A stretch of DNA of 64,000 bases from NCBI RefSeq assembly GCF_016055025.1, contig NZ_JAECVW010000001.1, one strand, 5' to 3'. Positions 16,433 through 23,723 of the stretch are shown here, one piece after another. Numbering within the stretch: the stretch's first letter is position 1; every line of letters begins with the position of its first letter. This DNA comes from Thermoactinomyces intermedius (lineage in GTDB: Bacteria > Bacillota > Bacilli > Thermoactinomycetales > Thermoactinomycetaceae). The notes below the pieces were generated by a model that worked only from the letters and a program-made list of their open reading frames with translations, did no database searches and had not been told where the DNA came from. The translations under genes and the position numbers were made by a program.

Positions 16433-17941
16433 CTAATTTGGAATATGTTGCTCAAATCCGACGCCATCAATTGTATACTGTACATCAAAACTACTCGGCC
16501 TCATATTATTTCCGTCATAATTAATTCTAACTCTTACAGAAACTTGTTGGCCATTTTCTAGTGCTCTGGCCCAGCGGTTCTCCAGCCTCTTGTACACACT
16601 CAAGTTCGCACTCCTAGACATAGATACAAGATTATCTAACTCTGGCGAACCTCCAAATCTATCACCAGCTAAGTGTCCGGCATGGTCTGTAGGCAGTTTA
16701 CCTGGTGTATTTTGATTATGTGGCAGTCGTTCCGTACGTTGAGTTAGCCTTAAGTCATCTGCATTAAATTCAATAATCCTACCTAAATCATCGGTTTCAT
16801 ATATATAATCATATTCACCTGTTCGATATCGAATGTTTGGTCGTAATGTTCCATTAGGATTGATGTGACTTCCATCTGTAATTATATTATCTGTCCGAGA
16901 TACATTGTTTGAAAACTTCTGTAACCAAGCGCCAAACTTAGTATCTTCTATCTTGGTATGGCCAATTTCTATCGAAGGGATCGGCAGATTGCTATCCGCG
17001 GATGCCAAGACATGCATCTTGACGGTCGGAAAATCAATTTTGTTAATGCTGGTCACAATCGAATCAAAGTTATTTGAGAAGAGCCATCCTCCGTATGAAA
17101 GCAGCCCGCCGACACCAATTGCGATTAACGTATTTTTGACGTTGATTTTCCCTGTTTTAAAAAAATCAAATACGCTTTGCTCAACTCCCGCGCCTACTGA
17201 TCCTTTAACTGCAGTAGGCAGCCACGGGATTTTGCTGCCGAGCCAAGTTACGAAACGGGCACCGCCGATCAGCTCTCCAAAAAGTCCCCCGATTCCTCCG
17301 GCAATGCATCCAAACAATGTATCGGTCAGCATCTCCATGCTCATAAATTCATTGCCCGAAAGCCATGATGTGAATCCGCCAAAACCCCCACCAAGTAATA
17401 TTCCATAACCAACGAAGGATAGAATTTGGGGGGAGATCGTAAAAGACAAAATGGTGAGTGTTGATCCGGCTGCAATTAAGGCAGATGCTGTTGCAATTAA
17501 CCAAACGGCAAAAACAGCCAATACTATGATTAATAGCAGCACAATGATTTTTTTGTAATTCGCTTTGATCCAATCCCAAGCGGCGGCGAGGGCATCAACG
17601 ACTACTTCGGTGATTTTGGACAATACGCCAATAAACCAATCCCACAGGGCGGACGCTTTTTCTTTGGTCCATTCCCATGCACCGGAGACCTTGTCCGCCG
17701 TCCACTCCCATGCGCTTTTGAACGGCTGGGTGACCTGATCCAAGAATCCTTTCTCTTCCTCAACCGATGGCGGGGCTGGCAGATCCTGCTTCGGAGGCGG
17801 GCTTTGCTCGAACTGGTTGAATTGGTCATTCACTTCCGGCACGTCAAAGCCACCTGTGGCATGAACCGTTCCAGGTCCAAAAATGCCCAATCCCACACAA
17901 GCGATCAACACGATGATGAAAATTCGTTGGAATTGACGCAT
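16433..17941 (-). CDS. Secreted polymorphic toxin 2: same platform with DNA/RNA non-specific endonuclease (Endonuclease_NS_2-like) tip
   Basis: A 502-residue paralogue of toxin 1, facing the opposite way. Signal peptide (FIIVLIACVGLGIFGPGTVHA), GGFDVPEVNDQFNQF motif, Pro-rich linker, Trp-rich array (SAWEWTADK, GAWEWTKEK, ALWDWFIG, AAWDWIK), hydrophobic Gly-rich region (GCIAGGIGGLFGELIGGA) and KTGKINVKNTLIAIGVGG all match toxin 1 position by position. The last ~150 residues are unrelated to toxin 1: PNIRYRTGEYDYIYETDDLG, then the nuclease motif DHAGHLAGDRFGGSPELDNL with VSMSRSANLSVYKRLENRW, typical of Endonuclease_NS_2 tips. ATG 17941 is the first start in frame; a strong AAGGAGGAG lies ~50 bases upstream. 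Confidence 0.85.
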   Translation of the reverse strand: MRQFQRIFIIVLIACVGLGIFGPGTVHATGGFDVPEVNDQFNQFEQSPPPKQDLPAPPSVEEEKGFLDQVTQPFKSAWEWTADKVSGAWEWTKEKASALWDWFIGVLSKITEVVVDALAAAWDWIKANYKKIIVLLLIIVLAVFAVWLIATASALIAAGSTLTILSFTISPQILSFVGYGILLGGGFGGFTSWLSGNEFMSMEMLTDTLFGCIAGGIGGLFGELIGGARFVTWLGSKIPWLPTAVKGSVGAGVEQSVFDFFKTGKINVKNTLIAIGVGGLLSYGGWLFSNNFDSIVTSINKIDFPTVKMHVLASADSNLPIPSIEIGHTKIEDTKFGAWLQKFSNNVSRTDNIITDGSHINPNGTLRPNIRYRTGEYDYIYETDDLGRIIEFNADDLRLTQRTERLPHNQNTPGKLPTDHAGHLAGDRFGGSPELDNLVSMSRSANLSVYKRLENRWARALENGQQVSVRVRINYDGNNMRPSSFDVQYTIDGVGFEQHIPN

Positions 17942-18017
17942 AAGTTTCGCTTGGGAACATGCGATGTTTGTTTCGCCTCCCTAAGCTCATTCTCCTCCTT
18001 ATTATGTGATTTTTAAG

Positions 18018-18052
18018 AAAAAAAGACAGGGATGGCCGAAGCCAATACTGTC
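18018..18052 (-). terminator. Terminator hairpin inside the toxin-2 leader (possible attenuator)
   Basis: On the minus strand GACAGTATTGGC, a TTCG tetraloop and GCCATCCCTGTC pair as 5 + 4 base pairs around a 3x3 internal loop, followed by seven T residues. It lies about 40 bases after the predicted promoter and ~75 bases before the toxin-2 start, so transcripts must read through it to express the toxin. Confidence 0.65.
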
Positions 18053-18090
18053 CCATAACATCTCGACTCTTTTCTGCATCATCTTTTGGA

Positions 18091-18120
18091 ATTATAGGTG
18101 AATTCAATTTACTTTTTCAA
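18091..18120 (-). promoter_or_regulatory. Sigma-A-type promoter of toxin 2
   Basis: On the minus strand TTGAAA (18120-18115) and a perfect TATAAT (18096-18091) are separated by 18 bases. The predicted transcript would carry a leader of about 145 bases containing the hairpin at 18018-18052 and the displaced ribosome binding site. Confidence 0.7.
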
Positions 18121-18405
18121 TATATTAGCCTAAATCAGCCATAAAAAATTTATGACATTTAAAATTCGATTCAGGAAATTCAAAAGGAACAATAGTAATT
18201 CTTTACTGTCGAAACTTAGCTTATTAAAACCTCAAGAAAGTAGTAGTTTCGGTAATTTAAATAAGTCGTCGACCTCCAGTTGTGCAAAAATCCCTGGGGA
18301 TCGACGACAATTACTTTTCAGGGTTATCAAGTATTTTCAGATTTGCTTTAATTTTGGAGTCAAAAGAGGTAAAATAAAAACGCAGTGTTTATGAGGAGTT
18401 TAGGG

Positions 18406-18503
18406 GTTTATAAACTACCTATAAGGTATTGAAACTTTTCGATCAAGCCAATCACGTATTGAATAGCCTGTTCGTTTATGAACTACCTATGAGGTATTGA
18501 AAC
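18406..18503 (+). CRISPR. Orphan CRISPR mini-array: two repeats, one spacer
   Basis: Two 30-base repeats (18406-18435 and 18474-18503) differ at only two positions; both end in GGTATTGAAAC and share GTTTAT.AACTACCTAT, a pattern typical of type I-B/III repeats. They enclose a 38-base spacer (18436-18473). A third decayed repeat lies alone at 18803. No cas gene is present in the window, so the array is an orphan or remnant. Confidence 0.75.
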
Positions 18504-18629
18504 CGCCAGTGACGAATGAAAGATTGGCAAAAGAAGAGATTAAAATGTTTTAAAATATTAATGGGATTGCTTGGTTTCAGTTGATTGATCCAATATAAGG
18601 AGGATCAACCTTGAATAAATTTTGGAGAA

Positions 18630-18719
18630 ATGTATTGGATCATTGTAGTTGTTTTTATTGTTGTTGTAATATTTGGAGGAGCACTCTTGTTTAATTTTTT
18701 GTGGAGCCTATTTGGATGA
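18630..18719 (+). CDS. Tiny hydrophobic membrane peptide, possibly frameshifted
   Basis: A 29-codon frame, MYWIIVVVFIVVVIFGGALL followed by FNFLWSLFG, forms one transmembrane helix. A perfect AAGGAGG at 18597-18603 is placed for TTG 18611, whose frame reads MNKFWR and then leaves the hydrophobic frame. One base lost between 18620 and 18630 would join them into a ~35-residue protein, so this is either a short peptide from ATG 18630 or a frameshifted remnant. It sits between two CRISPR repeat remnants. Confidence 0.4.
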   Translation: MYWIIVVVFIVVVIFGGALLFNFLWSLFG

Positions 18720-18802
18720 GTGAGATGTAATACCGATCTCCATTTTATTTTTTAATCAAAAAGGGTAAAGAGAAAGACATAGAGTTTTCGTAGAGTTTAG
18801 GG

Positions 18803-18832
18803 GTTTATGGATTACCTATGAGGCATTGAAGT
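18803..18832 (+). repeat. Solitary decayed CRISPR repeat
   Basis: A 30-base sequence GTTTATGG.TTACCTATGAGG..TTGAAGT matches the repeats at 18406 and 18474 with several changes. Both it and the 18406 repeat are preceded by GAGTTTAGGG, so the leader end seems to have been duplicated with it. Confidence 0.6.
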
Positions 18833-18847
18833 ACCTTCACATAAATG

Positions 18848-18880
18848 AAAGCAGCCCATCATGTTTTTGGGCTGCTTTTT
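18848..18880. terminator. Bidirectional hairpin at the 3' end of the XRE gene
   Basis: AAAGCAGCCCA and TGGGCTGCTTTTT pair perfectly around a nine-base loop. The minus-strand XRE stop codon lies inside it. A decayed copy is found at 13908-13940. Confidence 0.75.
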
Positions 18881-19350
18881 AATATGTTCATGTATCGATT
18901 CAATGTGTCTTTATTCCCACCAGTTGGCTTCACTTTATCCTGTTCCCACAACCGGAGTGTTCTTACATTGACGCCAACTCGTTTTGCAAATTCCTCCCGG
19001 TTGTACCCATGGAATAACCGTGCTTTTTTAATTTTTTGGCCCAAAGTTTGTTCGGGAAGGATTTCAAAGCATCCCAAATATGAGATAGGCACCTTGAGGG
19101 ATTTGGCAAGTGCTCTGAATGTGGGCATCTTTGGTGTGTGTTTATTCGTTTCAATGTTGCTGATCGCTTCACAAGTCAACCCAGACAGTTCGGCCAATTC
19201 TTTGATCGTCATGTTTCGACTTAGGCGTGTGTTCCGGATCCGTGCCGCAGGTGTAGAGAGGGTGGGATCGTAAAACTCACTTCGGGTGACATTGAGTTTC
19301 ATTTCTCGGTGGATGGCCATTCCCCAATTGTTCACTGCATGCTTGTCCAT
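18859..19350 (-). CDS. XRE-family transcriptional regulator with two HTH domains
   Basis: A 163-residue DNA-binding protein. The first HTH (residues ~30-85) reads AARIRNTRLSRNMTIKELAE, LSGLTCEAISNIETNKHTPK and FRALAKSLKVPISYLG; the second (~100-150) reads LGQKIKKARLFHGYNREEFA, KRVGVNVRTLRLWEQDKVKP. Two Cro/C1-type domains in tandem are uncommon but known. It is the only intact regulator in the toxin island and lies ~900 bases upstream of toxin 2 on the same strand, so control of the toxins is possible but unproven. Its first codons are read from the antisense of the comM fragment, indicating that its 5' end was created by a recombination joint. It lies in the long repeat. Confidence 0.82.
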   Translation of the reverse strand: MDKHAVNNWGMAIHREMKLNVTRSEFYDPTLSTPAARIRNTRLSRNMTIKELAELSGLTCEAISNIETNKHTPKMPTFRALAKSLKVPISYLGCFEILPEQTLGQKIKKARLFHGYNREEFAKRVGVNVRTLRLWEQDKVKPTGGNKDTLNRYMNILKSSPKT

Positions 19351-19825
19351 GCGGTTTTTTTGGATATGAAGAGGATCGCAGTTGCACCTGCACCCCGCAC
19401 CAAGTGCAACGGTATCGGTCCAAAATTTCCGGTCCCTTGCTGGATCGGATCGACATCCACATCGAGGTGCCCAAAGTGGATTTTAAAACATTGAGCGAAG
19501 GGGAAAGAGGGGAGTCCTCCGCTTCCATCCGAAAACGGGTAAACCAGGCGCGAAAAAGACAGCAGGAACGTTTCCGGGGAAGCGAAACGAAAACCAACAG
19601 CACCTGAGTACAGCCGATATCCGTAAATACTGCAAGTTGGATCCGGCGTCGCTCCAACTGATGAAGCAGGCTTTTGAAACCCTCGGTTTGAGTGCCCGGG
19701 CACATGACCGTATCCTCAAGGTGGCCCGCACCATTGCCGACTTGGCAGGAGAAGAAAACATCGGGCCTGCCCATATTGCCGAAGCGATCCAGTACCGGAG
19801 CCTGGACCGGAAGTTTTGGGAGTGA
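19344..19825 (+). pseudogene. 3' fragment of comM/yifB, copy 2, frameshifted
   Basis: Nearly identical to 14383-14874 and likewise limited to the last ~160 codons (RYRSKISGPLLDRIDIHIEV ... AEAIQYRSLDRKFWE). A single missing base near 19605 (AACAGCACCTGAG against AACAGCACCATGAG in copy 1) breaks the frame, so the two halves lie in different frames. No promoter or start precedes it. Confidence 0.85.
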
Positions 19826-20009
19826 TTTATCTTAGACAAAGGGATTATGCGAAAAAAAGGCTTATCGCGTGTCCGGGGATTATCAGTGAACAACGAATGA
19901 CGGCGGGCTTCCCAAGCCGAATTCTCAAAAACTCGTGTGCCTCAGTTCGATGAACGTCGGATGGAGAGCGGAGTTGGGTGTCTGTTTTGACACACTCTCC
20001 GCTTGTTAA

Positions 20010-20246
20010 TCAAAGCGGCTCCATATCAAAGCAAACTCACAAGCAATTCAAGCCGGCTGGGATGCCACCTCAGTCTGGAAGGATGGGGAGTTTCTGATTG
20101 GTGATCCATGGGACTGGTTAAAGCAGTTATTGGATGGTACAGACGAACGTTTCAGAGCAGCCGGATTCCGCAATTATGATGATTTAAGAGAAATATTGAA
20201 AGAAGCATTTGAGATGGATGAGGATTTCAAACGGACTTTAATGTAA
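20010..20246 (+). pseudogene. Toxin C-terminal tail relic, copy 2
   Basis: An open stretch without a start codon signal encodes SKRLHIKANSQAIQAGWDAT, SVWKDGEFLIGDPWDWLKQL and LDGTDERFRAAGFRNYDD, ending EMDEDFKRTLM. It looks like the last ~75 residues of a toxin tip whose upstream part is lost. It is followed by a terminator and then by an intact Imm22-like immunity gene, which could be its former partner. No family recognised for the tail. Confidence 0.6.
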
Positions 20247-20275
20247 ATGCTCTGATCCGGAAAGAGGATTTTGTT

Positions 20276-20305
20276 GGGCGATAAAGAGCTATATCGCCCT
20301 TTTTT
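20276..20305 (+). terminator. Terminator after toxin-tail relic 2
   Basis: GGGCGATA and TATCGCCC form a perfect 8-pair stem around AAGAGC-containing loop bases, followed by six T residues. Confidence 0.8.
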
Positions 20306-20386
20306 GGTTCTTTTATATCTTAGCGTTTGGATTTCACAAACCCATCATCTTCAGCGGGAAAGATAAAAATTGAGGAGGAAAATTTT

Positions 20387-20761
20387 TTGGAGAAAAAAGG
20401 ATATGTATCCATGTTCATTGGTGACGTAAGTTCGTTTGAAGAGCTGGAAAGCTATGTGATGCAAAGTTATACAGAGGACGGGGATTGGGTTAATTCGCAA
20501 TTTGAAAAGGATTTTAGCATTGAATATTACGATGAAGATTTTTTAGAAGTGGAGTTTTACAATGAACCATCAAATGATTTGAGAGTTATTCTTAAGGGGT
20601 TTTCATATGATGAAAAGATAATTCCTGGATTTATCGGGATTTGCGGTGAGTATCTGGATCAAGAAGTGAATTCAGTTATTTTACTTTATAACTTTGCCTA
20701 TGATGGAACCGTAAAAGAAACAAATCGGTTTCGGTTTTTGGGGGCGTTACCATATATGTAA
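20387..20761 (+). CDS. Immunity protein 22 (Imm22/DUF4284-like), orphan
   Basis: A 124-residue acidic protein. EKKGYVSMFIGDVSSFEELE at the start, then VNSQFEKDFSIEYYDEDFLE, VEFYNEPSNDLRVILKGFSY, EKIIPGFIGICGEYLDQEVN and SVILLYNFAYDG match the Imm22 pattern I recall. The frame is open from 20327, but GAGGAGG (20372-20378) points to TTG 20387 as the start. No toxin gene is intact upstream, only the tail relic at 20010-20246, so this is an orphan immunity gene that may protect against toxins of neighbouring strains (inference). Confidence 0.72.
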   Translation: MEKKGYVSMFIGDVSSFEELESYVMQSYTEDGDWVNSQFEKDFSIEYYDEDFLEVEFYNEPSNDLRVILKGFSYDEKIIPGFIGICGEYLDQEVNSVILLYNFAYDGTVKETNRFRFLGALPYM

Positions 20762-21250
20762 ATGAATAATGTTCCCATTTAAAGCATTGTGATTCCGTTT
20801 ACAGGGACAACCCTAACACCATGGATCACTTCACATGGAAAGGAATTCAAAAGGTGTTAACCTTGGATGTGAAATAACAATTTTCCTGGCGGGTAAGATA
20901 TGCCACGAAGTTGCTGAAATATGGTCTTTCGGGTAACGATTTGGGATCAGAAGGAGTAAGAGACTTGGATGAAGAGGATCCCACTGAAAAGTGGATTAAA
21001 GAAGTTTGTGATTTGACTGTTCATTGAAACCCATAATCAACTTTTACTCTTTTGCAATGGTTAGAACTTAAAAGGCTTAGAGGATTATTGGGGATTATTA
21101 GAAGAAGATGTCTTTCAGGATATCACCATCGATTTATGGTTATGAAGAATTAGTTGTTGTGTCGTTTGGTATAGAAGAGTCAAATTACGCTATCCGGTAC
21201 CTCAAACCTCTTATTGACTGGTACCATTAGCTCTGGGGTTGATCGACCTG
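20762..21250. other. Gene debris, no intact gene
   Basis: Short open stretches look protein-like but have no complete gene. One reads RVRYATKLLKYGLSGNDLGS and ends EKWIKEVCDLTVH. Another begins at ATG 21108 region, MSFRISPSIYGYEELVVVSF, and ends IRYLKPLIDWYH before a stop near 21230. They may be remnants of further immunity genes. Confidence 0.4.
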
Positions 21251-21379
21251 TTAGATTATAGAAAATTTTTTCAATTCGCTTTCGGGGCCGCTTTGGGGAG
21301 GTGTCGGTCGGGTTTATTGCCGCTTGGTTAGGCATTCCCTCCTTTTCCTATCCGGTGGCGTTGGCGGGCCCATGCTTTT

Positions 21380-21967
21380 TTGTCTGCGGGGGTGGTCCTG
21401 CTGGGGGTCATCAGCGGTTTGATCACCAGTATGTTGACCCCTTTTTTGCCGGTGATCATTAAAAACAGCGGATTCTCCATTACCAGTGTCGGGGTCCTCA
21501 TGGCGGTGATCACGTTGGTTTGGGTGATCGTCTCTCCTTTTATTAGTGGAGAAAAAATCCATCACAGAAAAGTCCTGTTGTTTACCGGATCCCAAATTTT
21601 GACTGGTGTGGTGGTTTTGCTTTTGATGGTGAAATTCCCGCCCCTTGTGGTCATTGCCATTTTGGTTTTACGATCCGTTTTTTTATCTGTTTCCGTCATT
21701 ACGGAACAGCTGATTCAATTGGAGATGTTTCCCGCAAACGTCGTCGGTCTGTTTTTTGGCCTGTCCCAATCCGCTTTTTTCGTCGGAGATGCACTCGGGG
21801 GATCGGTGGGAGGATGGCTGTACAGTTATCACATGAATGTTGCCATTCTCGTTTGCGGTGGGCTGACTTTGCTGAATGCGCTGTTGGTGCCTTTGTTGTT
21901 TGCAATCGTCAAAGCCAAAGAAAAACACCGGCTGGTTCATGATCAGTCTTTTCATAAGAATGTGTGA
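21380..21967 (+). pseudogene. MFS transporter, truncated (C-terminal half only)
   Basis: A 195-codon frame with about six transmembrane segments (VVLLGVISGLITSMLTPFLP, GVLMAVITLVWVIVSPFISG, NVAILVCGGLTLLNALLVPL), matching half of a 12-segment major facilitator transporter. Just upstream, in other frames, the sequence encodes WGGV and VGFIAAWLGIPSFSYPVALA, so more of the protein exists but is frameshifted and its start is gone. There is no plausible ribosome binding site. It marks the right edge of the decayed accessory island. Substrate unknown. Confidence 0.65.
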
Positions 21968-22033
21968 ACTCCATGAAACCGCACAAATGTTGCGGGAGCC
22001 GGGTGCACCTTCAGACGTGAAAAACATATGATA

Positions 22034-22063
22034 AAAAGAGACACCAGCACGGTGTCTCTTTTT
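22034..22063. terminator. Strong hairpin terminator
   Basis: AAAAGAGACACC and GGTGTCTCTTTT form a perfect 11-12 pair stem with A residues before and T residues after, ~65 bases past the MFS remnant. It can act in both directions. Confidence 0.8.
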
Positions 22064-22090
22064 GAGAGAAGAAAAAAGGGTGTTGAGAAT

Positions 22091-22252
22091 GTGATCTATG
22101 TGAGTTGTCCGTCCATACAGAGATGGTTGTCTTCGATGTTCAGAATGGATCTCTTATGTGATGTTGCTGAAAACGGTACTTTGCAAGTGCCGCTGCGATA
22201 TTTCCACAGCGATGGCAGCAATCAATATCTGTCCGTATTTCAGAATCAGTAA
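22091..22252 (+). CDS. Short hypothetical reading frame
   Basis: A 53-codon frame from GTG 22091 (VIYVSCPSIQRWLSSMFRMD ... LSVFQNQ) with a weak AAAAGGG upstream. It overlaps the end of the converging zinc-ribbon gene by a few bases. I recognise no family and give it low weight; it may be a remnant. Confidence 0.25.
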   Translation: MIYVSCPSIQRWLSSMFRMDLLCDVAENGTLQVPLRYFHSDGSNQYLSVFQNQ

Positions 22253-22380
22253 GAGAGATCGGCAGTGGACCAGGTTTTGCATTTGGGGCAGCGGACCATG
22301 CTGCCGGGAAGTGCTTTGCACACTTCGGTTTTACATTTGTGGCAAATCACTGTGACGAGCTGGTCTTTTTTTGAGTGCAT
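22246..22380 (-). CDS. 44-residue zinc-ribbon protein
   Basis: A gene too short for most callers: MHSKKDQLVTVICHKCKTEV, then CKALPGSMVRCPKCKTW, then STADLSY. The two CxxC pairs (ICHKCK and RCPKCK, about 17 residues apart) form a classic zinc ribbon. A run of G residues (GGGGGAAG) lies before the ATG. It has no obvious partner nearby; stand-alone ribbons like this can be regulators or accessory proteins, but no function can be given. Confidence 0.65.
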   Translation of the reverse strand: MHSKKDQLVTVICHKCKTEVCKALPGSMVRCPKCKTWSTADLSY

Positions 22381-22587
22381 GCTGCTTCCCCCCAATCGGG
22401 AACGTGACTCCTAACATCGATTGTACATATTTTTATCAATTTGTAAATAATATTATAATTTTTCAGTAACCAGTCGTGGGTTTCGAATTTGGTTATCATA
22501 TTCGGTAAAATAAAAAAGAAATTTGATTTTAAAGAGAAACAAAGAGGCCGTCCAAAACGGCTGGCCCATTTAAGGCGGGGTGATGAA

Positions 22588-22893
22588 ATGGATGAGAAGT
22601 GGATCCGGGTGTTGCTTCATGCGAGCATCTGGTTTGCTCCGGTTTTGGTGCCATTGATTGTGTTTTTGTTTGGACACGACCGGGAATTAAAAAGATTGGC
22701 TTTGCAAGCATTGGTTTTTCACGGTTCCGTTTTGTCTCTGTTATGGATTTCCACCAATTTATTATGGATTCTGATCGGGTTTCCGTTCATCGTGGTTTTC
22801 GGCCTGGCGGCTTTTTTTGTTCCGTTGACGGGCATTATTCGTGCAGTGCAAAACCGTCCGTTTCAATATCCGGTCATTAAAAAGTGGATTTAA
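22588..22893 (+). CDS. DUF4870-like small membrane protein
   Basis: A 101-residue protein with about three membrane segments: LLHASIWFAPVLVPLIVFLF, ALVFHGSVLSLLWISTNLLW and FPFIVVFGLAAFFVPLTGII. The order (short charged start, HASIWFAP, a charged GHDRELKRLALQAL turn, then two helices) matches DUF4870, a family of unknown function common in Bacilli. The frame is open from 22489, but MDEKWIR at 22588 follows GGGGTGA and gives the family length. Confidence 0.7.
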   Translation: MDEKWIRVLLHASIWFAPVLVPLIVFLFGHDRELKRLALQALVFHGSVLSLLWISTNLLWILIGFPFIVVFGLAAFFVPLTGIIRAVQNRPFQYPVIKKWI

Positions 22894-22994
22894 ATTTTCT
22901 TTACCGAATTTGATTTTTAATCAGGGGTGTGGTAATTTAGAAAAGAAGTACAAATGGAAATATATACAGATCGATTATGAAAAAAGGAGTAGGA

Positions 22995-23717
22995 ATGGTG
23001 AGGAGTTTCAGAAAGCTGTCAATTTGGGGTTTGTTGGTTGCGTTGCTCATGGCTGCCGGCTGTGGAAACGATGAGAAAGTGGAAGTGCCCAAACAATCCG
23101 TCACCGTGATTGACGGGGACACGATAAAAATCAAGTTGAAGAATAAAGAGGAAACCGTCCGGCTGCTGTTGGTGGATACGCCGGAAACCAATCATCCTCA
23201 GCTGGGAAAACAACCGCTCGGGGAGGAAGCCAAAGCGTTTACCAAACAATTGATCGAAAAAGCCAAGAAAATTGAGCTGGAAAAAGAAGAGAACAAAAGA
23301 GACAAATACGGACGTTTCCTCGCCTATGTCCATGTGGACGGGAAACTGTTGCAGGAAGAGTTGGTGAAAAACGGTTTGGCCCGGGTCGCCTATGTGGATG
23401 ATCCGAAAGCCAAGTATCTGGAAGATCTGAATCAGGCGCAAAAAGAGGCGGAAAGCAAGAAAGCCGGCATTTGGCAATGGGATCAGTATGTTCAGAAAAA
23501 CGGATTTAAGGTGGAATCTTTGCAGGATGAAACCAATATTTTTGTTGCAAGCAAAAACAGCGATGTTTATCACCCGATCGGATGCAAAGCGGTGAAAGAC
23601 ATCAAACCGGACAATATCATTTATTATTATTCCGAACAGGATGCGATGAAAGACAAGCGTAAACGCAGTCAGGTGAAAGAATGCTGGGATCATTATCATG
23701 AATTGATGGGAAGGTGA
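22995..23717 (+). CDS. Thermonuclease-family (SNase) lipoprotein with C-terminal Cys module
   Basis: A predicted extracytoplasmic nuclease. Residues 1-22 are a lipoprotein signal ending in the lipobox LMAAGC, so the mature protein is anchored by a lipidated Cys. The SNase domain (~35-150) has VIDGDTIKIKL, the catalytic Arg and Glu regions RLLLVDTPETNHPQ and PLGEEAKAF, and DKYGRFLAYVHVDG. The C-terminal ~60 residues carry VYHPIGCKAVKDIKPDNIIY and VKECWDH, like the Cys-containing metal-binding tail found on some SNase-like secreted proteins. AAAGGAG sets the start at ATG 22995 rather than 22977. Spo0M follows 6 bases after the stop. Confidence 0.88.
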   Translation: MVRSFRKLSIWGLLVALLMAAGCGNDEKVEVPKQSVTVIDGDTIKIKLKNKEETVRLLLVDTPETNHPQLGKQPLGEEAKAFTKQLIEKAKKIELEKEENKRDKYGRFLAYVHVDGKLLQEELVKNGLARVAYVDDPKAKYLEDLNQAQKEAESKKAGIWQWDQYVQKNGFKVESLQDETNIFVASKNSDVYHPIGCKAVKDIKPDNIIYYYSEQDAMKDKRKRSQVKECWDHYHELMGR

Positions 23718-23723
23718 TGAAAC

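Larger units (their letters stand above)
18843..20305. repeat. Long direct repeat, copy 2
   Basis: Aligns with 13908-14953 plus 15320-15545: hairpin, XRE gene, comM fragment, CCGGCTGG.TGCCACCTCA, toxin-tail relic and terminator. The two copies are in direct orientation and flank toxin 2 and its immunity gene, making recombination that removes or amplifies ~4.9 kb possible. Between comM and the relic copy 2 has ~120 bases (19890-20010) whose relation to copy 1 I could not resolve. Confidence 0.75.

Noticed and set aside
18406..18503. Functional CRISPR-Cas locus
   Set aside because: Only one complete repeat-spacer unit and no cas genes; called an orphan array instead.
13908..20305. Insertion sequence
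   Set aside because: No transposase reading frame or terminal inverted repeats; the long repeat consists of ordinary gene pieces in direct orientation.
11390..21300. Prophage or integrative element
   Set aside because: No integrase, terminase, capsid, tail or relaxase genes and no tRNA or attachment-site repeats; toxin cassettes and repeats explain the region better.
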